Source: Lineus longissimus
Lineage: Eukaryota > Nemertea > Pilidiophora > Heteronemertea > Lineidae
Direction of reading: 5' to 3'
DNA: 64,000 nucleotides
NCBI RefSeq assembly: GCF_910592395.1
Contig: NC_088309.1
Span: forward strand, 312,501-376,500
Notes under the pieces: generated by a model
What the model was told of the DNA's origin: nothing
The model's database searches: none
Seen by the model: the letters and a program-made list of their open reading frames with translations, nothing else
Shown here: piece by piece, positions 52,840-64,000 of the stretch
How the letters are laid out: each line of letters opens with the position of its first letter
How positions within the stretch are numbered: the first letter of the stretch is position 1
Made by a program: the position numbers and the translations under genes

Positions 52840-55187
52840 CCTATTTCGTATTTAAACAGAGTTCAGTTCTTCAGCTGTTTACCATTTCCCCATTTCATTG
52901 AGAACATCTTCTGAGAAATCAAATACAAGTTTCAACTGTGGTTCTTATCATGACACTGCATTGTGATAGCAATACCCTTGATGGCATTAAATTGGCCGTA
53001 AAAGCACACATTTCTGATATGCACTGGAACTACAGAAAGTAAACACAGAAAATAGTAACAAGCTCTTCCAATGGAAACTCCACCAAATGGAAACTGCAGT
53101 CTTCCTCTATTAAGTGAGACGATAGTGGAGGTTGTAGTCCTTGGATACAACAGTCCAACAATGATGAGAGAAGATAAAGAGAGAAATTCTGTTGGATAAT
53201 AATTCCCTAATCACCAATAAAATGGAATTCTGAAATACTGCCCCCCACTAGCCAGATTTAGTACATAATCATGAAAGACTGTAAAATGATTGAATGTGAA
53301 AAGCAACCATCATAAAGGCTAATTCAAGAAGAGGAAAAGAAGTAAGGAAGGTATTTGAAACAGTAACCATGGCAACTCACTCAAATTCAGACGAGCACAA
53401 TATACATGAATGCCATCTTCATTCAACAGTCTTCTTCTGAATACAAATCATTAATAAAATATGTTTGACAGCTTAAATGAAATCTAGAATTCTCTAATAA
53501 AATCAACAAAAAACATGTCTGACAATCTGACAGTTGATACATACTTCAAACAACCCTCAGACACCATCCTGTGTTCACTGTGATTACAGTCATGAAAGTA
53601 GTGCAGTTCCAATCTACTCTTGAAACCATTAAACGCTGACTACCTCCTTCCAAATCCTCGGTGGGTTACACATCTATCACATTTGGGAGAGAACTTTTTA
53701 TGCAAAGCAACAAAATACACCACCTAAAAAATATCACTTGACAACTGCTGAGGTTTTCTGTACACACTTTTAAAGTAGTTTTATCATGAACAAGGAAGCT
53801 TCTGCCGCTCCAGAACACTAGGTTTTTTAGAGTTTTGCTGGATTCAAAGGTCTGCATGCAAAGTTACTGTCATGCTTTCTACTGGAGACCTTTCTGAAAC
53901 TTCTTTCATAGAGTTGTGCACTCGTGAAGTAACAATCACAGGTTTCACAAATCGGGAGACAAACTCTGCATTCTGAGACAGAGACGAGACGTCAATCTTG
54001 TCTGAGTTTTTACATCATTTTGGTTGTCATGTCTTAGCCCGATTGCAGAACACCATTAGCATTTCAACACATATCCTAACATCTAAACAAAAGCTACAAT
54101 ATTTCATACAAGCTTCAAATGCTGTTTGAGTTGTGCTTTTTTAGTACAGTGCATACAGGTACAAAAATATTTCTTCCCATAAGAAACTATGCAATGTATT
54201 CTTCATCTTTTTACTTAGATTGCAATGCTAATGTAAACAAGGTTGACATTCACAATCACAAAAAGTCACAACATCTGACTCCTATTAATACATCACAATG
54301 GTTATAAAACATAACATAAAACATTTGGCTTCTTGAGGTGAAAGATTCGAGTCGTTATTTTTCCCAATAAACATTTCAGCCTCAGCTGGCAGGACATCAG
54401 TCCGCCAAGCAAAACTTGGATGAAACCACTTTCCTACCCTTGTGACTATTACAGTTTTTGAAATCACGAACACACAGCGAATGTTTCAATCTGAAGCCAT
54501 GTGTGTAACTCACATGTACGTACTTTACTGAATCGGCCATTTTCTATGCGATGATTTCTCAGCTTAACTGGCACAAAGTTTTAATGAGTATATCAAACCA
54601 TAAAAGAACCTCATTTCTGTAGCCAAGACCTATGCACATTTTTCCTACTTTGAACCCAAAAATGTATGACAACCTCACGGTTAACATGAACTTTGTGACA
54701 ACGTTACATACAAACACATACATTTAGATGTAGCTACACAATGGTATCAAAAACAACTTCTCACCTCTCGAAATTTTGGTGGCAATTCTTACAACAAAAG
54801 ATAAAAAGACCCAGGACCATCATCAGTGGTTTACAACAGTGGAATTCTAATGGCTTGGCGCCATAACAAGTAACTCTGGGTTTTTTTGTTTTCACAACAA
54901 ATCAACATTTGAATCAAATGTTGTATAGTAATTGTAAAACCTTTCTTATGAGTAGCACTGTAATGTGTAATTCTTGGAATTAAGTGTGCGAGATTATTGG
55001 AATTGGGTTCAGATAAGATACCTGTGAAAATTCCCACGGTCTACTTTTAATCCTCCATTCTCCCCAGCGTGATCAATTACGTCAGCATTGATGCGGCTCC
55101 TCATTGGATGGAGACGCATCAACGTTGCCCCCTGATTGGTGCAGACAAAGCTGCGCGTGAATACAAAACAGCTGTCCGCACGCTCTC

Positions 55188-55225
<38 letters not shown>

Positions 55226-55240
55226 AGCGATAGAGAGTTA
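55188..55240. repeat. (GA)n microsatellite
   Basis: An almost uninterrupted AG run of about 30 bp followed by an imperfect GAGAGCGATAGAGAG tail. Confidence 0.9.
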
Positions 55241-56527
55241 TTCCAGTCTCCCGAGTATTTTATAATCACGTGCACGAATCGTCATCCCGACGAACTATTT
55301 TATCAATTATGACTTTGGTGTGTATAATTTTGTGAAGCAGTGTTAGAATAAAGGATCCGGACGTTAGAAGGCAAATTCAGGACTTATTACGTTTGTAACC
55401 TGTGCAAATACAACACAAAGTTGACATGGGAACTTCTCAAAAGAACACTTTTAAAATCAAACTTGGTTCAGAACTTGCATACTAAGCTTGTATTGCAACA
55501 GACTCTTTTAAACCTCGTCCCTAGAAGACTTCTTCTGGACCTAGTTGTTCAAGACAAGGTTGTCAATAACTTGACGTCAATGACATTAGAGACCACACTT
55601 GTTTTGATCAACTCAGTCAGACCAGAAGTCCAATATAATAAAACCAAACAGATTGTCATAAAACAACTTAATCTCCAAAAGACTGTGAACATAAAAGTAA
55701 CACTTTGTATCTAAAATATAAATGACCCTCAAATCGTTAAAAACAAAACAGATGCAGGTGGTATAGAGCATGCGTGGACTCATCACGTCTTAGAAAACCC
55801 CACTCACTTCATTATGTGTACATGTATGAACAACATTTATGACTGCATATGACCACAAAATCAATAAATTGGTAAATGCTTGAGATAGGAATTGCATGAT
55901 GTGACACATTCTCAAGGAGCCACAGGTGAACCTCTCACAACAGAAGTACTGAATCTACATTCTGAAGGATGTGCGTCGAGGTGTCATACATGTACGAGTA
56001 CACTATCTATCCACACTGTACATCTCTGCTCCATTAGTACACTGCTTCTGCCACCATTTAACATGAGTATTCAAGATGATAATCCAAATGAATTACCATC
56101 CTACACTGAGTATGTTCAATGAACATCACTGAGTGTGTACAATGTACAGACACATACATTTATAACATGCTCAGAACACGCCTCGTTTGAAAACAAACCT
56201 GCTAAAGAGTGAGTGCTTGCAAAGAAAAAAAAAAGACTTTTGTTAAAAAAGCATTCATTCCTGGCACCTGGGTTTGATGTAGCAGAACCCAGAAGCCACG
56301 ACACATGACTACAAGTTTGAAAAAAGTAGTTCAAACTATTCTGTTCCCACCCGAAAAACACCAATGCTAGACCAATTTGCTTGAAGCTTTTGAAATTACC
56401 ATCATACCCAGAAGATCTGGAGAGAAAATTGATAAATCAGTTGTAATAAAAGAAGCACAAGAAAATCAGCCCCTGGGAAAGAGGCATGTTTAGCCACCGA
56501 TATGGACTCCTAAATCAACCACAACTT

Positions 56528-56533
56528 TTTATT
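56528..56533 (-). terminator. Candidate poly(A) signal of LARP6
   Basis: AATAAA on the minus strand, about 80 nt downstream of the LARP6 stop codon at 56612. Confidence 0.45.
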
Positions 56534-56611
56534 CCCCACACTCACCCCGAAGGAACACAGCTTTCCTGTTCTTACAACTGTAGCAGTTTTATATGAGAAT
56601 AACTAACATGA

Positions 56612-58351
56612 CTAATCCTCTGCTACAGCCACAGGTTTACCCCGACCTGCCCCACCATGAAAGCCCTTTGTACCATCTGGACCTTTTGGCTGACGAATCA
56701 ATCCTTCAGAGGTGAGATTTCTGCGTCCTAGTAATGGACTGGCGACTGGGCTACCATCAGCTGCTAAAGGACTCATCTCCTGAGCGGCCTTTAGTCGTCT
56801 CTGGACCCAAGGACTTCCTGAAGGTGAAGCTTCGCGATCAGACAGGGATTCACGGTTTTTGCGCATCGACTCTGGACTACTCATTGGACTTGGCTTGGGA
56901 CTCTGTCTCGGACTCAAACCTTCAGCCAACGGAGAAGACTTAGCAGGAATATTGCGTCTCTTTGTGCGGGGACTTGATCGAGGACTGTTACGTGGACTTG
57001 ATCCAGGTGTACTCGCAGGACTCAACTTGCTTTTATCAATGCAACGACCAGGACTCAAAGAACTCCTCCAATTCATGTCACGATCGCTTGGTGAATTGGA
57101 CTGGTCCATTTCAGACCCACTACTGGCGCCACCATCGCTCACCAAAGAATGTCTCTTATTCTTCTTGTTTCTCTTCTTACTGCCACCCTCTGCAGTCTTT
57201 TTATCCAACAGGGGAGAAGATTCAATCTTAGGTGACGTGTCACCATCGGCTTCTGTTGTTCCATCCTCCGTCTCCAGCATCACAACCACCTCATTCCTCT
57301 CCCTCTTCTCACACGTATCATTTGCCTTTTCTTTTTTCAACTGTTCCTTCTCCTTTTGTTTGTCCTTCTTGTCTTTGATGGATTTCTCCTTCTTCCTTGA
57401 GGAGAGTATGACCACACGCAGACCATTCCTCCAGTCCTCCGGTTTCCCCAATTCACAAGCTTTCAAGGCAGATTCATGATTCTCAAATTCGACAACCCCA
57501 CATGTTGAGGTACCAATTTCAGGATGTTTGTTGCAATATTTCTTAATGTCACCAGGAATTGTTTTACCAGGTCTCAAAATCCTAATCAATGCTATTTCAC
57601 CACAGTCTTTGAATATTTCTGCAATGTTCTCAATAGTAGGGTTTTCAATGGGTAGATTCACCGCAACAATTGTCCTGGAGGGGGTGGTTTCATCAAAATC
57701 TGGTAGCGCATCAACTCGGCGAACTTTGGTACCTTCCTCATTCACTTGGAGTTTCGAAGAGCCTTTCAAACAGTGAGCAACCACACGATAATCTCTGCTG
57801 AGAGACTTCACCTTTTTGAATGAAGTGATCAATTTAATACTAACATAACCCTGTTTGTTGCGGCGAACATGCTTGAGTAGGAAAGCGTCCTTCAGAATGT
57901 TAATGTCAGAAAAATAAAACTCAACCTGAGTGATAATTTTATTTGAAATTTCCTCGTCGGGAATCAAAAAGTCATCACTGCCTCTGCTTTCTTTCCCACT
58001 GTGATCCTGATCAGAGACTTCGGCCTGACTGAGATTGCCGATTGGACCCTCACTGCCAGTGTCATCCTCACTCAAAAATTCGTCTTTTATCCGCTCCACA
58101 CGAAGTACTGGAGCAGACAGAATCTTGTTTTCCGGCTTAGTAATTGTTTGTTTCTCATGATGGTCATCCCCAGAAGCCCCAACATCATCACAGCTGCTGG
58201 GGGGATTGATGACAATGTCGGGGTCACCGGGTTGAGTCGAAATCGAGACGATCTGCACGCCCTCAACAGCATCTCCAGAACATTCAGTCGACACGGACCC
58301 CTTCAGCTCCTGGGCTATCTCCGCCGTCGTTTCCACACACACTTCACTCAT
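56612..58351 (-). CDS. LARP6: La-related protein 6 (579 aa), intronless
   Basis: RNA-binding protein of the LARP6 family, which in vertebrates binds stem-loops in mRNAs such as those of type I collagen. The La motif spans about 131-215 (IITQVEFYFSDINILKDAFL, GYVSIKLITSFKKVKSLS). An RRM follows at about 225-318 (RTIVAVNLPIENPTIENI, CGVVEFENHESALKAC). A Lys/Glu-rich basic segment (about 320-350) could act in nuclear localisation. The tail is Ser-Pro rich, with many SPRxSPR-type sites that may be phosphorylated, and ends in the SUZ-C signature RQPKGPDGTKGF. The length and domain order fit LARP6, although the Ser-Pro tail is longer than in vertebrates. The coding region is one exon. The start was chosen at the first ATG of the frame. 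It is head to head with DCTN3. Confidence 0.92.
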   Translation of the reverse strand: MSEVCVETTAEIAQELKGSVSTECSGDAVEGVQIVSISTQPGDPDIVINPPSSCDDVGASGDDHHEKQTITKPENKILSAPVLRVERIKDEFLSEDDTGSEGPIGNLSQAEVSDQDHSGKESRGSDDFLIPDEEISNKIITQVEFYFSDINILKDAFLLKHVRRNKQGYVSIKLITSFKKVKSLSRDYRVVAHCLKGSSKLQVNEEGTKVRRVDALPDFDETTPSRTIVAVNLPIENPTIENIAEIFKDCGEIALIRILRPGKTIPGDIKKYCNKHPEIGTSTCGVVEFENHESALKACELGKPEDWRNGLRVVILSSRKKEKSIKDKKDKQKEKEQLKKEKANDTCEKRERNEVVVMLETEDGTTEADGDTSPKIESSPLLDKKTAEGGSKKRNKKNKRHSLVSDGGASSGSEMDQSNSPSDRDMNWRSSLSPGRCIDKSKLSPASTPGSSPRNSPRSSPRTKRRNIPAKSSPLAEGLSPRQSPKPSPMSSPESMRKNRESLSDREASPSGSPWVQRRLKAAQEMSPLAADGSPVASPLLGRRNLTSEGLIRQPKGPDGTKGFHGGAGRGKPVAVAED

Positions 58352-58767
58352 TGTGACCAGCTTATTCTCTTAAACTATCAGCACAAAGCTGAAGTATTCA
58401 GTGTGACGAAACGTGTTCTTTTGAAGAAGAATCGACCGAAATATGGCCCAGATTTGATTTCCAACAACCTGTGATTTCTTGGTTGCCGGAAGTGAAGTGA
58501 ACGGATTTGCTATTTGCTGCTGAACTTCTAGGAAAAGTAAAGGGACCATCCATTTTTTAGATATTTCAAACATTTCAAAATCCATAAAATCTAAATTTCT
58601 GCTAATATATGCATCATTTACAACACAGATGGTTTAGTGCATTTAGAAATTGTTTGATTCTTGTTTTTCGGGCCAAAAATGTGCAACTGAATTTCAGATG
58701 CTCCACATCTTGTCCTGAAAATTTCGGAAATATTGGCTGCTCCCTTTTGACCTCCTTCTTTGACAAG
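58352..58767. promoter_or_regulatory. Shared bidirectional promoter region, LARP6 / DCTN3
   Basis: The two divergent start codons are only 416 bp apart, so both 5' UTRs and promoters must fit here unless upstream exons exist. No TATA box at a typical position was seen. Core elements were not resolved. Confidence 0.6.
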
Positions 58768-61700
58768 ATGGCCGATTTGTGGATGGATTCTGTGGAAAAT
58801 AGGGTTGACGCCCTTGAAAAACAAGTATTTGGAGATGCTGATAAAGATTCTCACTTTCCCAGGGTAATTTTCAGAAACTATATCCTGTTGCGATAATCTT
58901 GAAACATTCAAAAACCCCATTATATCACCCAACATGACTCAATTTCTGATCAGCACAGAGACGTAGTGCATTTCCCTGTACATTTTTTACAAATAAGTTT
59001 TAAGACACTGACATCAGTGTCTGAAGTCGGAGGTCAGTCTGGGCCGGGCTTACAGTACCAGGGCCAAAACAAACCTAAAAATAGGCACAATGAATAAAAG
59101 CACACATGGTACGTTGCACGTGCACAGTCTTATTTTGCTGCTGGTTTGTTTTGGCTTTAGGTTTAGTTTAACTGGTAGATAGATAGATGACTTCCTCCAC
59201 GTCTTATGACCAGTCAAGCGTTTAACCTGAACAAAGGGAACTCTTACTCAGTCACAAGAGTGGCTTATGTCATTCATTGTCCAATGTAAGCCCTCTCTTG
59301 TAATGAATGTTAATGAGGTAAACACTTTATAGCACTGTAGTGTAGCAGAATGGCACTATCCCTTTCTGTCATTTTGACTTGTCCTTGACCTGGTCCTTGC
59401 CTACTCTGATCATGTTGACAAGTTATGGTATGAGCAAGCCAATGTTGCAGTTAATTTCTTGTTAACTGTTTTGAGTCAATTGAGTTGATTTTATTTGAGC
59501 TTTGTACTTACTCGTAGTTTAAGTTATTTGTTCCCTCTCGCCCCCTCAGGCTCATGCATTCCCTCCAGCTTCTTGTCTTGAACCTTTTGTTGCACAAGTG
59601 TTAATAGAGAGTTAGGACATGTGAATCGGAGGAAAATGTTTAAGTTTTCAAAACAAGTGTGAAGAGAAATATTCATTATGTGTGCCAGCTTACTCTGTAG
59701 ATTCACTGTGCATTGCTCACCAAAGGTTGAATTATGACACATAATGTACTAATAGTTTTAGGTAGTTTCTCACAATTTGAAAACCCACCTAAAATACCAG
59801 CTAACAGCCAGTATTTTTTGTTCAATATCAAAAAATCTTTTTGATGGAATGACCACGGGGTCAAATTATATGAATTTTTTAATCCGGTGGACCTTATAGT
59901 GCTAAAGATACATGAAAGCGACTAAACTGTACATCAAGTCAATTTGCATGCTTATCTGTCTTATATTGTCCTCTACAAATTCAGTTTTGTTTGCAATTTC
60001 AGCATGAGCCAGTAAGTCCAACATTTTAACTCGAACATCACTGAAACTGCACTTTATTTGAGCTTGGCAATGTTGGTCAGATTGTTGAATCTTTTGTAAA
60101 GCCATGCTGACTTTCTCCCTCACCAGTTTATCAAAACCAACAAAAATGTGTCGTGTGTGAACTGTGTCTGCATTACATGACCTGTTATTATAACAACTGA
60201 CCGTCATTACCTCACTTCATTGATTTTTTGTGCTGGTAATTTCCCTTTAGTCTGCTTCACTAACTTACCAACATGTTTTCTTTTAACCCTTTGCGGTAGA
60301 TGCTTGCATGTTTTTCACATTCAGTTTCTTTACATTACTAATATTCATCCTGGTTGTTGACCAGCACATAGCATTCCTTTTTCATTGGTTTGTGTATTTT
60401 GAAAGGCAGCAAAGCTTGGGGCTAGTTCCAGTTTCATACCATTTGGGTTGGTTTTTGCTCAAAGCACTTGCCGAATTTTACTTCATGTTTTACGTGACAG
60501 CGCATGTGACAACCAAGGCCATGTCAATCTAGCAGCTTTGTCTGTACATGTATATCTATAGGATCGAGAGTTTAGGATTGACGTTCACTGCCGGAAAAGT
60601 CAGCATGTGATTGGCTTCTAATCAGATGTCTTGTTGTCTAATATTCCTTGTAACAAACATCATGTTAGAAATTAGCACTTTTGTGCCTCTGATAATAAAG
60701 ATAGTAAAACTGAGCATTGACGTCCTGTGGTGCCAGTGCGCTATGATTCCTACAAGACTCGAATCTAGAAACAAACAAAATTCCAAATTTTGAAGCTGTT
60801 TCCTCAGACCTAGTGTCAACTGACTTGCCACAAAAATGGTTCCCATGTAAATAGCTCTGTTTGTGAGAACTACTCCTTTCTCATAAATCACGTCTCATGT
60901 TTTCCAGTGCGTCGACAGCATGGCTGCCGTGGATAACAAGATGATGACCGGGGTGCAGGGTCGCGGTAAATTTCTGGTTGTCTTACAGAGATGTAAGTAC
61001 TGCTACATGTATTCATTTGCTTGGACAAGCTGAAGACTCTTGAAATGCTATTGCCTTTGGTCGATGAACCAGCACTTTGTAAGACACAATTGACTCTATA
61101 GAAACCATGGGACGCTTCTACATAGCACATCCAGTGGCCTGTTGGCTAATTGTGATGTATTTTTTTCTTGTAGTGAATGAAGTTGAAAGGTACATGGATC
61201 CAACATACACAGATCGGCTAACTCTGACTGACCAGGCCAAGGCAGATATCCTCGTCGCCCGTAAGTATATATCGAAATCCATAACTCGCGTAATCACGAC
61301 GCTACCTTCATTCTTTCTCGAGTGTCTTCATTTACCCCAAACTCAGTCTTACAGGTGACAGATCATTAAACATTTGCCTTATTGCATGAGCAACGAAAGA
61401 ATAAATCCTACACTTGGTGTCTTACTCGAGGATCATGGGTAAATATTCGAAGGACCTGTAACCCCTCCATATCAGTCACCAGTTTCTTTTTGAGATGGTG
61501 TCTAGTCTTTGGTTCAAGTGCACAAATATAATCATCAAAGTTATGATTCTTTCAGAGGAGGATTGGATTAAGAAGATGATAACTGATTTGGACAAAATGG
61601 AGCAACTCCACGATATCATGGACAGTGAACATCTGAAAGGTAAGGACAAACAAAATTCATTTGAGTTGTTGATGTCTTACGATATGTGAAAAACATTGCT

Positions 61701-62321
61701 ACAATTGAGACGTGATAAAGAGAGATGCCTTGCCTGATTTGGCTGTCCTGTGTCAACGCTTTGTGAAGCCAAGCTTCTGTATGGTGTGATATCATAAAAT
61801 AGCTCACTTATTTCTAAGAAGTAATATTTGGTCCTTGCAGCACGTTGACCATTGTTTGTTGGTCTTTAATTCCGACTCGTCCTTTCAATCCGTTTCAGTG
61901 GTGCCATCGTTGAATGCTAAATTCCAGGAACTGTCAAAGAGGCATGTGACACAGCAGGTGAGCTTTCTTTTTGAAGCGTCATTGCAAGATACAGCGCCAT
62001 TCAGAAAGTGACCCATGAAGTTGAACAAAGTCTCTTGATGGGATCATTTGTCTCCTAATAAGTGCTTTTGGTGGTCTTATTTATGATGGGATGAGTGTGT
62101 TCAGGGGTAAATGCTATGACTTCCATTACAGTCTCCCTATTATGATATCCCTGATTGTTTTGTTTTTCCAGGATGAGGTGGCAGAATTTTCAGAGGAGGT
62201 CAGCAATCTCCTCTCACAGTACAACAACCTCATTGCAACATTATCCAAACAGTTTGTCCTCTGGGATGAGACACTGACAGCGCATGAAAAGGCTGTGCTT
62301 CCCAAAGGCAAGCCCTACTGA
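58768..62321 (+). CDS. DCTN3: Dynactin subunit 3 (p22/p24), six exons (186 aa)
   Basis: Exons 58768-58863, 60908-60992, 61174-61260, 61556-61639, 61899-61957 and 62172-62321 are all GT-AG and in phase (561 nt). The length equals that of the human protein. The protein is mostly coiled coil: it opens with VENRVDALEKQVFG, then RLNEVERYMDPTYTDRL (the conserved YLDPEYIDR region), and ends SNLLSQYNNLIATLSKQFVLWDE (conserved LSKQFVQWDE). It is a shoulder/arm component of the dynactin complex, which links dynein to cargo along microtubules. Exon 2 could also end at 60963 (GTAAAT), but the GTAAGT site at 60993 fits the family and keeps phase. Intron 1 is 2 kb; the others are short. An ordinary housekeeping gene. 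Confidence 0.92.
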
Positions 62322-64000
62322 TCATGGACATTACCTAAGGATCATGATACCAAAGACATTCACACTGCCATGAAGAGGGCGTTCCTCTTTGGATATAACG
62401 GTGGGGGTCAAATCATGTGTCGGGTGTCTTTATTGAGGCACTCTCACCTGTGCTTCTTAGTCTGTTTTACTTACATTCATGTTGGTGGATAAAACACAGA
62501 ATTTTTCGGCAAAACTATGTAATCATTCTGTCAGGGCGTCACTCCCTGCTCCCTTCATGCTATTGTCTCGTGCAATAGTTTGACAGCTCTCAGAATCTAT
62601 ATTGTGGAAAGAAGTGTCACAACAGTACATGTAGATACATGTAGCATGAGCTTTTAGTTGTTCTTGGTGAAGGGATGTAGAGAAATACTGGCTGTCTCTG
62701 TTACCAGGTTTAGGATGTGATGTGCTGACATTATTCATGTCAGATTCATTTGTAAATGCTGCTCCGTACTTAAGGTGGTGCCGTTGTATTGATGGCTGTT
62801 TGATGAAATAGGGTTTCGAAAGAACAGTTTAAAGACGCCGCAAACTTAATCAGAAAATGACTGCAAACAGTGCAATCTGTTTCGTTTCAACATGGAAAAG
62901 TTGGCATGAGGACATTTGGTTTCCAACTCCCCTGTTGAAATTAAATGACACATTGACAGTGAAGTGAAGGACTGTAAATTCTGTATATAACGCAATGACC
63001 TGCTATAAATGTATGTATATTGTTGTAATATTTATGAGGTTGGGAATAAAAGAGAATACAATATTCATATATATCTTCTGTCCATTTCTTTGTATTAAGA
63101 ACATGGTGATTTCATGGAGCTACGGTGGTGTAGTGGCTTGGGTCTGACTTGTGGTCGGTCCTCACTGTCGGCGTGTGACTGGCCTAGATTGCATTGTCTT
63201 TGATCGCAGCGAATGATGCTGTTTCTCAGAATGGCTTCTCCACCTGTGAGCGTGACACTTAGGGTGTCCCTTGATTCTTTCAATTCATCCCGTTGGCAAC
63301 ACAAAAGGATTCTAAAATGTCGGGCAAGACCAGAGCAGCCAGAGGGGCCTGCTCGATCAAAAGAGTGATTGTGACAAAAACCAAACCATTCCATGTTTCG
63401 AAACTAGATATTTCTCTGAAAGAGAATGCTATGACCCTTTGTGACATTTGATCAGTTAAATAATCCTCAAAAGCCCCTACTATGTTTTGTCGTCTGCTAA
63501 ATACATATCGGCGGCTTAACTGTTGAAATAGTTTTCGCATCCGCTAGCTCTGCATGCTAGGATTTTAGTTTAAAAATTTTTCAAAAGAGTGCAGCACTTT
63601 TCTGTTTCAACCTCGTCCATAAAGTTGCTGGTGACGAGGCTGGAATGAATATGTTGTTTCACTCCTGAAGAAACAAATATAAATACATACTACTGAAAAA
63701 TTTTGATAAAATGAAACATTGATAAAGTACTTAGATTTATTGAAAATTATTTTTATTTTATCAAAAATCTTTACGGAGTTGGAGACTTCCTTGCTTCGTA
63801 ATTGGTCAATATTACGAGCGCCATTTTGAATATTAAACAGCTAGTGCAAATTGCACAAATGCATTGAAATGCACACGAAATGTACACAATTAAATAATAC
63901 AAATGAAAACATAGCAAAAAACATCATAATTATGCATTGAATACGCTTGCAAATGTCAGGAAACAACACAGAGAGTATCCAGTGGCTATCTGTCACAGAG
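62322..64000. other. DCTN3 3' UTR and gene-free window end
   Basis: The first 0.74 kb is the likely 3' UTR of DCTN3. Beyond 63060 I see no gene: the minus-strand frames at 63095-63540 lack recognisable content, and the last 300 bp is AT-rich. Confidence 0.55.
63045..63050 (+). terminator. Poly(A) signal of DCTN3
   Basis: AATAAA in GGGAATAAAAGAG, about 725 nt after the stop codon. It is the first canonical plus-strand signal noticed downstream. Confidence 0.6.

Larger units (their letters stand above)
52567..56611. other. Long AT-rich gene-poor region downstream of LARP6
   Basis: About 4 kb without any convincing coding frame. It holds a hairpin element at 52764-52839 and a (GA)n microsatellite at about 55190-55220. 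It may be partly the LARP6 3' UTR if the signal at 56528 is not used (another minus-strand AATAAA lies at about 52630), or plain intergenic DNA. The ORFs at 55421-55714 and 52932-53150 have no supporting features. Confidence 0.45.

Noticed and set aside
55421-55714. 97-aa open frame after the GA microsatellite
   Set aside because: Leu/Val/Thr-rich without domain features, no good start context or splice partners. A possible LTR nature of 55190-55400 was considered, but no second LTR or retroviral-type coding region was found.
60908-60963. Alternative donor GTAAAT for DCTN3 exon 2
   Set aside because: Using GTAAGT at 60993 keeps the phase and supplies GKFLVVLQR, which aligns with the conserved region before the DP.Y.DR motif.
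63118-63200. tRNA-like A box (TGGTGTAGTGGCTTGGGTC)
   Set aside because: No B box at a suitable distance and no cloverleaf.
63095-63540. Overlapping minus-strand open frames near the window end
   Set aside because: No recognisable protein features; they overlap each other in different frames, and no splice or poly(A) context supports them.

Overview
This is nuclear DNA of an invertebrate animal. The coding sequence is split by GT-AG introns, several genes carry AATAAA signals, and the gene set is bilaterian: a TRANK1-like TPR/ankyrin/helicase protein, a TRPV-like channel, a family-1 glycosidase, LARP6, dynactin subunit 3 and expanded peptide-type GPCRs. The local GPCR expansion and the gene mix fit a lophotrochozoan (mollusc, annelid, brachiopod, nemertean or similar), but the phylum cannot be fixed from sequence alone. 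All gene models were built by hand by matching splice sites and codon phase.

Layout: 0.8-2.3 kb (-), a three-exon rhodopsin-family GPCR. 3.06-18.8 kb (+), a 15-exon TRANK1-like gene whose exons join in phase into 3,220 aa with a complete set of SF1 helicase motifs. 20.5-36.5 kb (+), five intronless paralogous GPCRs. The last three sit in a tandem array of about 2.45 kb units, each with a TATA-like box; the first two units also carry a 442-bp TIR element and a poly(A) signal downstream. Between GPCR 1 and GPCR 2 lies a 6.1 kb tyrosine-recombinase retrotransposon of the DIRS/Ngaro type. It has the diagnostic split direct repeats (A1 ... B1-A2 ... B2), frameshifted gag and RT/RNase H regions, and an intact recombinase frame.

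37.4-40.1 kb (-), an intronless TRPV-like channel. 43.3-45.1 kb (+), a two-exon, 145-aa unrecognised membrane or secreted protein, with a decayed copy of its first exon 0.75 kb upstream. 45.7-50.2 kb (-), a seven-exon GH1 beta-glucosidase/lactase-like enzyme of 518 aa with both catalytic glutamates. 50.6-51.6 kb (-), a decayed pogo-like transposase. 51.8-52.6 kb, a 69-bp minisatellite with nested higher-order periodicity. 52.6-56.6 kb, a gene-poor AT-rich stretch. 56.6-58.35 kb (-), intronless LARP6. It is divergent from 58.8-63.06 kb (+), a six-exon dynactin subunit 3 of 186 aa, across a 416-bp shared promoter. The final kilobase holds no supported gene.

Most unusual are the GPCR cluster and the mobile DNA. 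The third array copy is a mosaic: near-identical to its neighbours over the N-terminus, TM1, cytoplasmic parts and TM5-6, but divergent over the extracellular-loop regions. This is the pattern expected if gene conversion homogenises the receptor core while ligand-facing segments diverge. Three small TIR/foldback families (442/93 bp, about 85 bp, and single hairpins) are spread through introns, 3' UTRs and intergenic DNA.
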